A stretch of 64,000 bases of DNA from UTCFX2 sp963788145 (GCA_963788145.1 CAWBFQ010000002.1:310001-374000), one strand, 5' to 3'; positions 18,823 through 28,245 are shown, counted from the first letter of the stretch. Translations and numbers: made by a program. The notes: generated by a model not told the origin, from the letters alone.

Positions 18823-20659
18823 TCAGAGTTGGATGGGGGACGCAACCACCCGAAAACCGATGAAGCCGAGACGGTTGTAAGGATCGAGCCAGCTGCGAGA
18901 GGCGCAGCGCACGACCCAATCATAGTTGAGGAACGAGCCGCCCCGCAACACGCGCGCCTCTCCTTTAGCCGGTCCGGCCGGGTTGTTTTTTGGCGTTTTT
19001 TTATAATAATTCTCATCATACCAGTCCGCCGCCCACTCCCACACGTTGCCAGCCATGTCGGCGCAGCCATATGGGCTGTCGCCGTGCGGGCTGAATTTTC
19101 CAACCGGCGTGGTACCATTGAATTGCTCAAAATAATTTGCCAGAGTCTTGTCCGGCGGCTGGTTGCCCCACGGGTAGATGCGCTGATCCGTCCACCGCGC
19201 CGCCTTCTCCCATTCGGCCTCGCTGGGCAGGCGCAGCTTCTGCCCGCTGACTTTACCCGCCCATGCGCAGAACGCAGCCGCATCCTGCCAGCTCACGTAC
19301 ACAGCCGGGTGCTGCTCCTGGCCGCGCTCAAATTTCCATCCTTTCGGCTGGCCGCTCTGCTGGAAATAAGCCTGGAATTGCCGGTTGGTGACCGGGTATT
19401 TGCCGATCCAGTATTCGTCCAGATGGACTTGGTGGAGCGGTTTTTCGTTATCATACGCGCCTTTATCCGTATCCTGCGATCCCATCATGAATTCCCCGGC
19501 CGGGACACGCATCAAGACCATCTCCACCCCCGCCGCCAGCGTGATCGTCATTTCTTTGAGGGCTTGCTCTTCGGCTTCCTTACGGGCTTGCTCTTCGGCC
19601 GCTTTGCGTTGGCGCGCTTCCTGTTCCAGGCGGGCCTGCTCTAGCGCCGCTTTACGCTGGCGTTCCTCAGCTTCTCTGCGGACTTGATCCTCTGCCGCTT
19701 TGCGCTGGCGTTCTTCCTCTTCCAAGCGAGCCTGCTCCTCCACCGCTTTGCGTTTGCGCGCTTCCTGTTCCAGGCGAGCCTGATCCTCGGCCGCTTCGCG
19801 TTTGCGCGCTTCATCTACTTGGCGCTCTTTTGCCTGCAGCCCCTCATCCAACCGTTCGATCACCTCACTGGCGTCCCACGGGCGCTGTTGGGGGTCTTCT
19901 GCCAGCATGCGCACGATCAATCCGTCCAGCCAACCCGGGATCTGCGGGCGCAGGCTGGCCGGGGCGGTCCCCGGGCGCAGGTTGTGCGGGTTGCGCCCGG
20001 TCAGGCAGACAAACAACACCACGCCCAGGGCGTACACATCCGAGGGCGGTTTGAGGTAGGCGGTCGTGTTTTCCTGCTCCGGGCTCATATAGCCGGGCGT
20101 GCCGGGGTGCGCCGGGGTCAGGCTGCCCATCAGCGAGCGCATGCTCAATCCACCCGGCGCCTGCGCCAGCCCATAATCTGCCAGCTTCGCCAGACCCTGT
20201 TGATCAAACAGGATATTCGAGGGCTTGAGATCGCGGTGGATCACGTCGATCTTGTGCAGCTCGGCCAGCCCCTGGGCGACCTGCAGCCCGATCTGCAGAG
20301 CCTCAGCAATCGCCAACGACTGTCCAACCGGTTAAGCCGCTCCGCCAGGCTGCCGCCCGGACAATATTCCATCATCAGGTACAATTCGTCCTGGTATTCC
20401 TCGAAATCATAGACCTCAACCAGGTTCGGGTGCTTCAAACGCGCCCCCAGCACTGCTTCCAATTCGAAGCGCTCACGCACCGCCCGAAAATCGCTGCTGC
20501 CGACGCCGGGCATATCCATCCGCAGGGTCTTGAACGCGCGCGGCCAACGCCCATCCTCAAATGTGTGACCAGATACACCTCGCCGAAAGCGCCCATTCCG
20601 ATCAGTTTTTCGACCCGGTATTTTCCGTTGCAAATCGCGTCGTCTTTTTTGAAAGTCAT
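18823..20659 (-). pseudogene. Ser/Thr kinase, coiled coil and FGE-fold domain, N-lobe frameshifts
   Basis: The start at 20659 (MTFKKDDAICNGKYRVEKLI, then GMGAFGEVYLVTH) shifts frame near 20555 and again near 20330. The long part (497 residues to 18823) is intact. It carries HRDLKPSN, the DFG variant DYGL, an Arg/Lys/Glu/Ala coiled coil made of about seven 17-residue repeats, and a full FGE domain. The domain ends GGSFLNYDWVVRCASRSW and then LGFIGFRVV. That tail has the spacing of a DGR variable region but no matching template in the window. There is no TM segment, so this one may be cytoplasmic. Two indels cost the N-lobe. Confidence 0.75.
19555..19830. repeat. In-gene tandem repeat coding for a coiled coil
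   Basis: About seven units of roughly 51 bases encode the pattern RQRKAAEEQARLEQEAR with variations. The repeat forms a long charged helix between kinase and FGE domains and is prone to slippage. Confidence 0.7.
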
Positions 20660-20666
20660 CGCTGGG

Positions 20667-21728
20667 TTACCCCTCCGCTTTCCTGGCCCAGTCCGTATAC
20701 TTGCGCAGCGTCTCCGGGCCGGTCTGCGGGTGGACCTGCTCGAAGGCGGTCTGGAAATCTTCCCGGCCGAGCGGCTCGACCTGAATGGTGTAGCCGCGCA
20801 CCGCTTCCTGACCTTTGTCCACCAGCTCCAGCAGACCCGGGTTCAGGCGTCCAGTCATGCGGGCAACTGCGCTCTGGCAAAGCTGCTCGATCTCACGCCC
20901 GGAGAAGCCAGCCGTGCGCCCCACCAACTCCTCCAGTGGGATCTGGCTCTGGTGGCCGCGGCGGGCCAGGTGGATATTCAGGATCGCCAGGCGGGCGGCT
21001 TCATCTGGCAGCGGGACCAACACCCGGCGCTGAAAACGGCTCAGGATGGCGCTGTCCAGCAGCCAGGGGGTATTGGTCGCCCCGATCGTGAGCACAAAGC
21101 TGGGGTCGTTCTTGCTCGCCAAACCGTCCAACTCGGCCAATAAGGTACTGACGATCCGCCTTTCAGCCCCGCTCTCGCCAGAGCCACGCGGCGGGGTGAG
21201 CAATTCGAATTCGTCCAGGAAGATCACAGCCGGACTGAGGCGGCGGGCGACGGTGTAGAGAGCCGAGATCAGGCGGGTGCTCTCGCCGAAATACTTGGAG
21301 AGCAGGCTGCTCACTTTGATGTTGAAAAAGACCGCTTCCAGGCTGCCGGCGGCCGCGGCCGCCAGCAGGGTCTTGCCGGTTCCGGGCGGGCCATAGAGCA
21401 GCAGGTTGCGAGCGGCTTCGATCTTCACGCCCTTGGGTTTGCGCGCCAGCGCCAGCCCGTAAGCCGATTTGATTTCAGCTTTGGTGCTTTCCAATCCGCC
21501 GATGTCCTCCCATTTGACCGTGGTGGTCTGGATCAAAGCCAGCACCTGGGCTTCATAGTCGTCCTCGCCTGCCGCAATGTCCGGCTGCGGGACCGAGCGC
21601 CTATCCGCCGGGCCTACCCGGGTGGAAATCTGCTCCATCCGATCGGCGATCTTCTCCAGAGCATCAGCCCGTTCGATGCGCTGGCGGCGCATCCCGGCTT
21701 CCTGGCCATACTGGGCATATTTGCGCAT
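20667..21728 (-). CDS. Vps4/katanin-type AAA+ ATPase
   Basis: The intact part has 353 residues: Walker A GPPGTGKT (113-120), Walker B VIFLDE (168-173), sensor-1 ATN (217-219) and the arginine-finger stretch RFQRR (231-235). The tail (VHPQTGPETLRKYTDWARK) resembles the C-terminal helix typical of Vps4, katanin and spastin. Upstream, in two frames from ATG 21855, lie MPVDLSGPIYVEYKRA and LASAAEEAERRSDLGEAAAA, which look like an MIT helical bundle. One indel near 21808 separates the frames, so the true gene is probably 20667-21855. MIT-AAA enzymes pull apart ESCRT-III polymers, and the next gene upstream (21929) is a candidate substrate. Confidence 0.8.
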   Translation of the reverse strand: MRKYAQYGQEAGMRRQRIERADALEKIADRMEQISTRVGPADRRSVPQPDIAAGEDDYEAQVLALIQTTTVKWEDIGGLESTKAEIKSAYGLALARKPKGVKIEAARNLLLYGPPGTGKTLLAAAAAGSLEAVFFNIKVSSLLSKYFGESTRLISALYTVARRLSPAVIFLDEFELLTPPRGSGESGAERRIVSTLLAELDGLASKNDPSFVLTIGATNTPWLLDSAILSRFQRRVLVPLPDEAARLAILNIHLARRGHQSQIPLEELVGRTAGFSGREIEQLCQSAVARMTGRLNPGLLELVDKGQEAVRGYTIQVEPLGREDFQTAFEQVHPQTGPETLRKYTDWARKAEG

Positions 21729-21880
21729 CAGCTCGGCTGCCTGGTGATAGGCTGCCGCAGCTTCCCCCAGGTCGCTGCGGCGCTCGGCCTCTTCGGCCGC
21801 GCTTGCGAGCGCGCTTGTATTCCACGTAAATCGGGCCGCTCAAATCTACCGGCATCGGGGTTGCCTCCGTTCATCAAACT

Positions 21881-21915
21881 CAGACCTCCGAGGTTCTTGA
21901 GACCTCGGAGGTCTG
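21881..21915. repeat. Perfect 14-bp inverted repeat between AAA+ and coiled-coil genes
   Basis: CAGACCTCCGAGGT (21881-21894) pairs with ACCTCGGAGGTCTG (21902-21915) over a 7-base loop. It has no T-run on the minus strand. In form it resembles the palindrome at 3201-3232, and both lie between genes of the SPFH/AAA set. Confidence 0.75.
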
Positions 21916-21928
21916 ATCATCCTGGCCA

Positions 21929-22636
21929 TCACAGCTCGTCTTCGCCCTCGGCGCGCTCCAGACTGCGCTGGGTGATCTCCTGGTTCATTTTCTGATAGTG
22001 TTCTTCAATCACCTGCGGGTTATCCGCCGCCATACGGGCTTCTTCCATCTGCTTCAAGATGTCGAGCACGTCTGCGTCTTCGCTCATCTCGGGCGAGAGC
22101 GAATCGGCCTGGCCGAGGGTGCGCAGAACTTCGTCAAACTTGCGCATGTGGAACTCGCCATCCACGCTGGCCCGGTCGACATATTGGATCAGGTCGCCCA
22201 AATCCATGTTGCCGATCACGCTGGCCAGCCCGGATTCGTTCATCAGGCGGGCGCGCTCCTTGATCAGGATCAGCCCATCGATGATCTGCTTCTGCTTCTC
22301 GATGCTGCGCAGTATGCGGTCTTTGTTCTGGGCTTTCATGTCCAGGCTCTTGATCTCGCGGGCGATGGCCGCCCGCTCACGCTCGCTGGAGTTCTTGACG
22401 CCATCTTCGAAGAATTTGCGTTTGTCGGATTCGATCTGGCGCAGCTCCATCAATAATTTGCGCTTCTCCTGATCCAGGCGAACCTGCTCTTTGTTCAGGT
22501 CGTCCAGCTTGATATCTTCGATGGTGGTCTTGGCGGGCTTCACGTCCGCGTTGGCAGGCTTGTCGCCCAACAGCATGCGCAGCACCTGCAGACCATAGTC
22601 CATTAATCCGGGTTTCTTATCCGTTTTCTCGGTCAT
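21929..22636 (-). CDS. Charged coiled-coil protein, candidate ESCRT-III/PspA-like
   Basis: 235 residues, strongly charged and almost all helical. The helices from about 45 to 135 alternate Lys/Arg and Glu in the manner of the basic hairpin of Snf7/PspA proteins. An acidic C-terminal part follows (about 150-235). There is no signal peptide or TM segment. It directly precedes the Vps4-like ATPase (first annotated ATG 293 bases after its end, with a possible start 74 bases after) and shares its strand. ESCRT-III proteins are the known substrates of MIT-AAA ATPases. The family call rests on composition, length and neighbour, not on a clear sequence motif. ATG 22636 follows GAGGAG at 9 bases. Confidence 0.55.
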   Translation of the reverse strand: MTEKTDKKPGLMDYGLQVLRMLLGDKPANADVKPAKTTIEDIKLDDLNKEQVRLDQEKRKLLMELRQIESDKRKFFEDGVKNSSERERAAIAREIKSLDMKAQNKDRILRSIEKQKQIIDGLILIKERARLMNESGLASVIGNMDLGDLIQYVDRASVDGEFHMRKFDEVLRTLGQADSLSPEMSEDADVLDILKQMEEARMAADNPQVIEEHYQKMNQEITQRSLERAEGEDEL

Positions 22637-22670
22637 TGCATCATCTCCTCATTCACATAAAATGGTTGTT

Positions 22671-23898
22671 TTATTTCCTGACGATCACCTGCCCATATTC
22701 GGGCATCTGGATCAACGAAAAACGCCCGGTCGAAGCCAGCTGGTCAAAAGCCTGGCGGATCAGGTCGGGCGGGTAGGGAAAAATCTGGACGGCAAAATTG
22801 AATGCCAGGCTCTGGTGCAGCACCAGTTCATTCTCGACCGCCTGGACAACTTCTTCAAGCTGCTCAGAAGGCAGCAGTGGGGTGAATAATTCTGCGTAAG
22901 GCCGGGCGCGCTCATCGCGCAGGTTGTAAATCAGCTCTCCGGTCGAGAGATCATACAAGTAGACCAGCAGCATGCGGTGCATGAAGGCGCTGCCGGGGGT
23001 TTCACCCTGGATGGCCTGGCGGGCGAGACGCTCCCAGCCGGTGGGGCTGGCCAGCACCACCAGCCGAAAAACCTGATCGCGCTGCGCTTCATCAGAGAAG
23101 CGGCTCAGCCATGTGGTCAATTCCTCGGCGCTCAGCGGTTGGTCATCGAAACCATCGCGCAGCATCGATTCCAGCCGGCTGATCACCTGAACATCGATCT
23201 CGAGGGCAGGGCCTTTCTGGCGCTTTTGGGGCGGGAGGGCATAGCGGATATAGGCGTTCAGCGGAATGCGGGCTAATGTGTCGCTGTCCAGCATCACCTT
23301 GTTCAGCAGACGCATCACCTGTCCGCGTTCGTCACCCTGCTCCAGCCGCTCGTTCCAATCCTGGGTGGTCAGCAATTCACTGCTGAGCGGATGGATCAGG
23401 TTGGAGATGCGCCCGATGCGCGCTTGCAGCCGGTTGAGAAAATTGATCTCGAGCAGGCGGGCAGCACTGGCTTTTACAAAAGTGGGCAATTCGCCGCGCT
23501 CGAACCGGCGCTGCAGTTCGTTCAGCTTTTCAGCTTTAGCAGGCGTGTGCTGGGCGCAATGACGGACACCCTCGGCCAGGCATTCGGTGCAGATCAGCTT
23601 ATCGCAACCCTGGGTCTGACAGACCTCGCCGACCAGCGTGTCGCTGGTCAGCAGGCGGAAGCAATAGCCGCATTTCTCGACCTCCGGCAGCGGGCCGGTA
23701 TCCGGCAATGCTTGACCACGACGATGTTCGAGCAGTTCTTGCAGATCGGTCCGCTGGATGAAGTACAGTCCCCCAACTTTCGAGGCGGGCAAATCGCCGC
23801 TCCAGATGCGCCGGTAGACCCAGCGGCGGGAGACCCCCAACAAACGGGCAGCATCATCAATTTTCAGGTACTGGGCAGCATTATCCAGCGGGCTCATA
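22671..23898 (-). CDS. HTH_17/excisionase-type DNA-binding protein with zinc finger
   Basis: The ORF opens further upstream, but ATG 23898 follows AAGGA at 7 bases and lies 10 bases after the previous stop, so I take 408 residues. A MerR/excisionase-like helix-turn-helix (YLKIDDAARLLGVSRRWVYR) covers the first 50 or so residues. It is followed by a Cys/His cross-brace-like cluster (CGYC, CQTQGC, CTEC, CAQH) and a long C-terminal region I do not recognise. It probably binds DNA as regulator of the module or ties it to the nucleoid. Downstream is the ESCRT-III-like gene. Confidence 0.6.
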
Positions 23899-23907
23899 GC
23901 TCTATCC

Positions 23908-24369
23908 TTAGCGAACAAAGAATTTGCGGTAGATCCAGGCGCCGAAAGCGCCCAACAGGCTGCACCCCCCGATCTCGACCGGAAGAAACAGGAAATAGGG
24001 AATCATCAGTGGGATCAGCAGACCCAACGATCCGATCCCTACCAGCACGGCGATCACCAGGATCACCATTGCACTGGCAACCGGCAGGTAAAAACCGGCC
24101 AGCGCGCCCTGGCGGACCAGGCGGTTGCCATCCGGGCGGTCGCGCTGGTAGAGCCAGCCGGCCTGGAAGCCAGCGCCCAGGCTGGCAATCAGCTGCAATA
24201 TCAGAGTAACCGGGCGCGAAGCCCAACCGGTGAACAAGGTCGCCACAGCCAGCGCCAGGAAGACCAGCCACCAACAGGACGCGGCGGCTAAGGCCGGGCG
24301 GCGACCGCTCCAGCGAATTGCAGGGGCAGTCTGGCTATTCAGCATTTCAGGAGTAGCATGGTTCAGCAT
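23908..24369 (-). CDS. Four-TM membrane protein
   Basis: 153 residues with about four hydrophobic helices (near 33-52, 55-72, 95-118 and 122-142) and a cytoplasmic-looking N-terminus. No family recognised. ATG 24369 follows CGGAG at 7 bases. It lies between the M48 protease and the HTH protein. It could be the membrane anchor of the module, as small TM proteins are in PspA systems, but this is inference. Confidence 0.65.
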   Translation of the reverse strand: MLNHATPEMLNSQTAPAIRWSGRRPALAAASCWWLVFLALAVATLFTGWASRPVTLILQLIASLGAGFQAGWLYQRDRPDGNRLVRQGALAGFYLPVASAMVILVIAVLVGIGSLGLLIPLMIPYFLFLPVEIGGCSLLGAFGAWIYRKFFVR

Positions 24370-24542
24370 GGAATATCTCCGGGATTTAGATTAACCCCTT
24401 TTAATGATTCTACGCCAATTTCGTGAACCTGTCGAGGGGTTTGGACAAAATTGATTAACTCAGTCGATCTTTGGTCAGGTTTGGTTAAGGTTGCCAGAAT
24501 AATTTGCATATTCACTCCTTTCGTTCTGAGATGACAAGGGAT

Positions 24543-25535
24543 TCAGGCTGCCGGAAGAGAAACCAGTCGGCGGATGCGGTTGCTGATGAACGGATGGGTG
24601 CTCAGGCGCTCGGCCCAGGCGCCGGCTTCCTTTTCGCCGGATTGGGCCTGCTCCAGAAAGCTCTCCAAATCGACCGGGACGCCGGTCAACCCGCTGCTCA
24701 GTTTGACCAGGGCAGAGACTACCGGCGTTTTTTGTCCGCCGCTGGCTCGCAAAGCAACCGCGTCGGCGGAATATTCACAAGCCCGGTTCCAACGCATGAA
24801 GAACAGGCGCAGCGGGCCGCCCATCCCGCCCATCAGGTTGACCAGACGGACATGCCCGAACAGGATGTGGCCCAGCTCGTGCCCGATCACAGCCTGGATT
24901 TCGCCCGGCTGCATTTTCTCCACCAGGGCAGAGGTCAGCACGACCGAATACGGCTCCTGGTAGCCAAAGGTGAAGGCGTTCAAAGTTGGGTTCTGGGCAA
25001 CGAACAAATTGACCTGGACGGGCGGCAATTCCTGTTGAGCCGCCTGGAGCAGCGCGTACAGATCGGACAACTGGCGCGGCCCCACCTGGAGCGCATTTGA
25101 GAGATAAGCGCTGCGGGTCATGCGGGTGGTGAAGTAGCCGAGCAGGAAGAAACCCAGCCCGATTAGACCGCCCAGCCAGCCCACCAGCGCCAGACCGATG
25201 AAGATGATGGCAAAACCGCTGGCCAGATGGCGGGCCTCGTCCGGGTGGCGGCACAGATCAAGCATGGCCGATTGCCCCGGCGCCAGCTTTGCGATCGCTT
25301 GACGCTGCTCGGCGACCAGGGAGGGCGGACACAAGGCGTTGAAGATCAGCGTGCTGATGCCCAGGAAGAGCAGGTCATCCAGCAGCCCGATCACCGGCAA
25401 AATATCCGCCGGCGACGGGATCAGGGCGTAGCCGACCGGTAAACCAAGCAAGAAGAGCTTGAGCCAGATACTGACGCGCCGGTCAAAAAGCAGCCGCCAG
25501 GTCAAACGAAAATGGTTGAAAATGCCGACGAACAT
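24543..25535 (-). CDS. M48-family membrane zinc protease with DUF1232-like N-terminus
   Basis: 330 residues. Residues 30-60 (GYALIPSPADILPVIGLLDD) match the DUF1232/YkvA pattern. Two TM helices (about 105-135) come next, then an M48 catalytic domain with HELGH at 219-223 and the third ligand E254 in CEYSADAV. HtpX-like M48 proteases cut misfolded membrane proteins. The upstream region has paired TGTACA sites (25587-25646), so it is probably the first gene of a regulated transcript running down to the AAA+ gene. Confidence 0.85.
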   Translation of the reverse strand: MFVGIFNHFRLTWRLLFDRRVSIWLKLFLLGLPVGYALIPSPADILPVIGLLDDLLFLGISTLIFNALCPPSLVAEQRQAIAKLAPGQSAMLDLCRHPDEARHLASGFAIIFIGLALVGWLGGLIGLGFFLLGYFTTRMTRSAYLSNALQVGPRQLSDLYALLQAAQQELPPVQVNLFVAQNPTLNAFTFGYQEPYSVVLTSALVEKMQPGEIQAVIGHELGHILFGHVRLVNLMGGMGGPLRLFFMRWNRACEYSADAVALRASGGQKTPVVSALVKLSSGLTGVPVDLESFLEQAQSGEKEAGAWAERLSTHPFISNRIRRLVSLPAA

Positions 25536-25586
25536 GGATGCCTCTCTTTCTGTTGGTGATCTTTTGGAATATTATTTCAGTCATAT

Positions 25587-25646
25587 TGTACACGATTGTA
25601 CATTTTTGTCAAGAGTTAAATGGACATCAGTGTACATTGATGTACA
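25587..25646. promoter_or_regulatory. Four TGTACA sites in two phased pairs
   Basis: TGTACA occurs at 25587, 25597, 25631 and 25641. Each pair is spaced 10 bases start to start and the pairs are 44 bases apart, so all sites face one side of the helix. They lie 52-111 bases upstream of the M48 gene start in AT-rich DNA. This looks like an operator for a dimeric regulator. The nearby HTH protein (22671) is a candidate, without direct evidence. Confidence 0.6.
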
Positions 25647-25668
25647 AATAGACAAGGTTTATCTAATC

Positions 25669-25707
25669 AAAAAGGACCTGCGGCTCGCAAAGCGAAACCG
25701 CAGATCC
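25669..25707 (-). terminator. Intrinsic terminator of the PQQ-protein gene
   Basis: Read on the minus strand, GGATCTGCGG pairs with CCGCAGGTCC over a short loop and is followed by TTTTTGATTAG. It lies 28 bases after the stop of the gene at 25735 and insulates it from the M48 promoter region. Confidence 0.8.
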
Positions 25708-25734
25708 TGGATTGAATATTAGTTGGGGTCCGAT

Positions 25735-27771
25735 TCAGTTTTTCAGCAGACCGACATCCCCATCTACCTGGATATTGCCGACCTCGCCGCGGGCGCTGAC
25801 TGAGCCGGCGTCCCCCTGGATGTGCAAGTCGTCGATGCCGGCCTCGGAGCGCAAAGCGCCAACGTTGCGGGTCTCGATTTTCAATCCTTCGAGCGTCTCT
25901 CCGCTGATGCTCACTTTCAGCATGCCCACATTCCCGATCTGGAGCGGTTTATGCGTCGGCGGAACTGCCCGGATTGGGATTGCCAGCATCCCGTGCAGAA
26001 TGGGGACGTAGGAGTGACCGGTGTCGTATTCGATCTCCACCCGCAGTTCGCTCATCTCCTGGGTGGCAGTCAGATTGAGCGGGATAGTCCAACAGGCGCC
26101 CTGCATGAATGGCTCCGCAATCTTTGCTTCGACTGCGCTCTGCAATCCTCCACCAAGCCAGAAGCGCAGCGGGCTGGGCGCCTCGACCTGTCCATCGTTA
26201 TACATCCGCAGCCAAAACTGACCGGCTTCCCACTGGATGAAATCCGGCACATTGAAATCTTCCAGCTTGATGAAAGGCAAATGGGCGCTGATGGCTAGCA
26301 TCCGGTTCACCTGATTAAGCTCGTCTGGCAGGCGCAGGCGGAAATACAGCCCGGCCGCCTTCTTCAATGCCGCGATTGCCCGGTCAGGGTCTCGCTTCAG
26401 AAAACGCTGACCGGCCCGTCTCCAATCATCGGCGGCCTGGCGGTCTGCGTGTTGGGCCTGGCAGAAAGCGGCGGCTTTCTCATATTCCCCCGCCTTCTCC
26501 CAACAATGGGCAGCCTGCCCGGCGCAGTCCTTCTGATCCTCGCCAAAGCATTCCAGGTCCGCTGCCAGCGCAAAGTATTCGCCCGCTTGTGCATAACGAC
26601 CTTGGGCTGACAATCGCTTGCCCGCCCAATACGAATGACCGAGGTGCCAGGGCAAGGCCGTGACCTGACCGGATTCGTCGCCAATGTAAACCACGCCCCG
26701 ATCAAAGCCCAGAGATGAGAAAACCGGCGCCGCGCCCGTCAGGGTGTAGTCCCAGGCCAGTTCGCCACTCAGCGCCTCAAAGGCATATACCTTGCCGCCG
26801 TTATCGGCGACCGCAACCAGCCCCTCGCCCAGGACGGGCGAAGACGAGATCGAGCGCTCCGTCCGGGCCGACCAGCATTCTTTCCGGCTGGATATATCCC
26901 AGCAATGCAGTTGGCGGTCGTGACCACCGAGATAGACCCGCCCTTGATCAAACGCCGGTTGAGCGGGGATCCGTTTTAGCTGGCCTTCAAAATAATGCGC
27001 CTGGCTGCCCGAGAGATCCCAACCCGCCAGTTGGCCGCTCTCCGTTCCGAAGAGCAGCCAATCGCCAGCATCCAGCGGCGGGCTGCTTGGTCGCATGCCC
27101 AGGTCATGGGATTGACAGACCTCGCTGCGCCCAAATTCGACCCGCAGAAATGTGAGCTTTCCGTTCTCGTCGAGCAGCAGCGGGTTGGGCTGATGCGGAA
27201 GCAGCCACAGCCGCCCGCGCTCAAATTGAAGCGGCCAACCCGGGATTGGCTTGCCGGTGCGGGTATCCAGACAATGCAATTTGCCGTCGTCGCAGGCGAT
27301 ATACAGGCGCGCCTCCATCACCAGCGGCGGCGACCAGGCCCCGCCGGAGAGCGGCTTCTCCCAAATCACCCGGCCATCTTCCAAATCGCAGCAGACAACC
27401 TGCGCCCCCTCTCCCAATCCCATCTGGCTCAGACTGGCGAAGAAGACGCGACCCTCGGCCTCAGCCGGCTCACACTGTACGCTTTGGGCGGTCTGGGCTG
27501 CCCAGCGCCGTTCCCCGCTGCGGAGGTCCAATGCGTTTACTCCGCCCGGGCCGCGCCGCTGACCCCAGGCGCACAGCAGCAGGTCGCCCACCACCAGCGG
27601 CCGCCCGCGCGCCGGGCCATCCAGCTTCGCCCTCCAAAGCGGCCGGTCCTTTCCAGGCGGCGCCGGCGCGGCAGGTCGCTCCCAGCCACACAGACAGACC
27701 GCCGCGACCGGCCCGAGGTAGGACAGGCAGGTGGGACAGAACAGGGTGGGATGGGGGGAGGGGTCGGTCAT
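25735..27771 (-). CDS. PQQ-type beta-propeller and TPR protein with N-terminal zinc ribbon
   Basis: 678 residues. A zinc ribbon (C12, C15, C26, C28) leads into a PQQ-like propeller (about 45-375) with repeated blades such as LYIACDDGKLHCLDTRTGK. A short TPR-like region (about 385-490) and a C-terminal beta-rich domain with Gly/Val repeats (about 500-678) follow. It is a shorter relative of the 890-residue protein at 8728 and has no export signal. It ends in a clear terminator, so it is a separate transcript from the M48 gene. Likely a protein-interaction scaffold. Confidence 0.75.
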   Translation of the reverse strand: MTDPSPHPTLFCPTCLSYLGPVAAVCLCGWERPAAPAPPGKDRPLWRAKLDGPARGRPLVVGDLLLCAWGQRRGPGGVNALDLRSGERRWAAQTAQSVQCEPAEAEGRVFFASLSQMGLGEGAQVVCCDLEDGRVIWEKPLSGGAWSPPLVMEARLYIACDDGKLHCLDTRTGKPIPGWPLQFERGRLWLLPHQPNPLLLDENGKLTFLRVEFGRSEVCQSHDLGMRPSSPPLDAGDWLLFGTESGQLAGWDLSGSQAHYFEGQLKRIPAQPAFDQGRVYLGGHDRQLHCWDISSRKECWSARTERSISSSPVLGEGLVAVADNGGKVYAFEALSGELAWDYTLTGAAPVFSSLGFDRGVVYIGDESGQVTALPWHLGHSYWAGKRLSAQGRYAQAGEYFALAADLECFGEDQKDCAGQAAHCWEKAGEYEKAAAFCQAQHADRQAADDWRRAGQRFLKRDPDRAIAALKKAAGLYFRLRLPDELNQVNRMLAISAHLPFIKLEDFNVPDFIQWEAGQFWLRMYNDGQVEAPSPLRFWLGGGLQSAVEAKIAEPFMQGACWTIPLNLTATQEMSELRVEIEYDTGHSYVPILHGMLAIPIRAVPPTHKPLQIGNVGMLKVSISGETLEGLKIETRNVGALRSEAGIDDLHIQGDAGSVSARGEVGNIQVDGDVGLLKN

Positions 27772-27840
27772 TTCGCTGAGTTTGGATGAGATAGAGATGA
27801 ATTGAATCTTCGATAAGGCGCGCAGTGCATCTCTCCCTTA

Positions 27841-28245
27841 TCAAACTCGGGCAGCCCAGTTCTCCAAACGAATATTCGGTATGCGCTCAAAGTGTTGGGT
27901 ATTATTCGTTACCAAAATCAAATCATATGTAAGGCTTGTTGCGGCGATCAATAAGTCCATATCTTCGATCAGTTTTCCTTCCCTACGTAAACCGGCTTTA
28001 ATGTTTCCAAACATCACTGCGGTTCCCAACTGGATTGGCAGGATTGCAAGTCTCTCAATAAAACTTGTCGCCGCTTGTCGGTTTGCATCTGAATTGCCAG
28101 AACAAGCTGCTCCATAGAAAAGCTCGGCGGCGGTAACTACCGAAAGAGCAGACTCGTCGACGCCTTTCAAAAGAAATTGATCGCGAACTTCCGTCCGGCC
28201 GCGCAGCCAATAAACGCAGGTATCAGTATCCAGAAGATATTTCAT
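27841..28245 (-). CDS. vapC: VapC-type PIN-domain ribonuclease toxin
   Basis: 134 residues. The PIN fold acidic residues are visible: D6 and D8 (LLDTDTCVYWLRG), E41, D95 and D97, and the TNN near 113. These coordinate Mg2+ for RNA cleavage. The start overlaps the stop of the small upstream gene (ATGA at 28242-28245), the usual antitoxin-toxin coupling. Length and motifs are standard for the family, and the gene looks intact. Confidence 0.85.
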   Translation of the reverse strand: MKYLLDTDTCVYWLRGRTEVRDQFLLKGVDESALSVVTAAELFYGAACSGNSDANRQAATSFIERLAILPIQLGTAVMFGNIKAGLRREGKLIEDMDLLIAATSLTYDLILVTNNTQHFERIPNIRLENWAARV

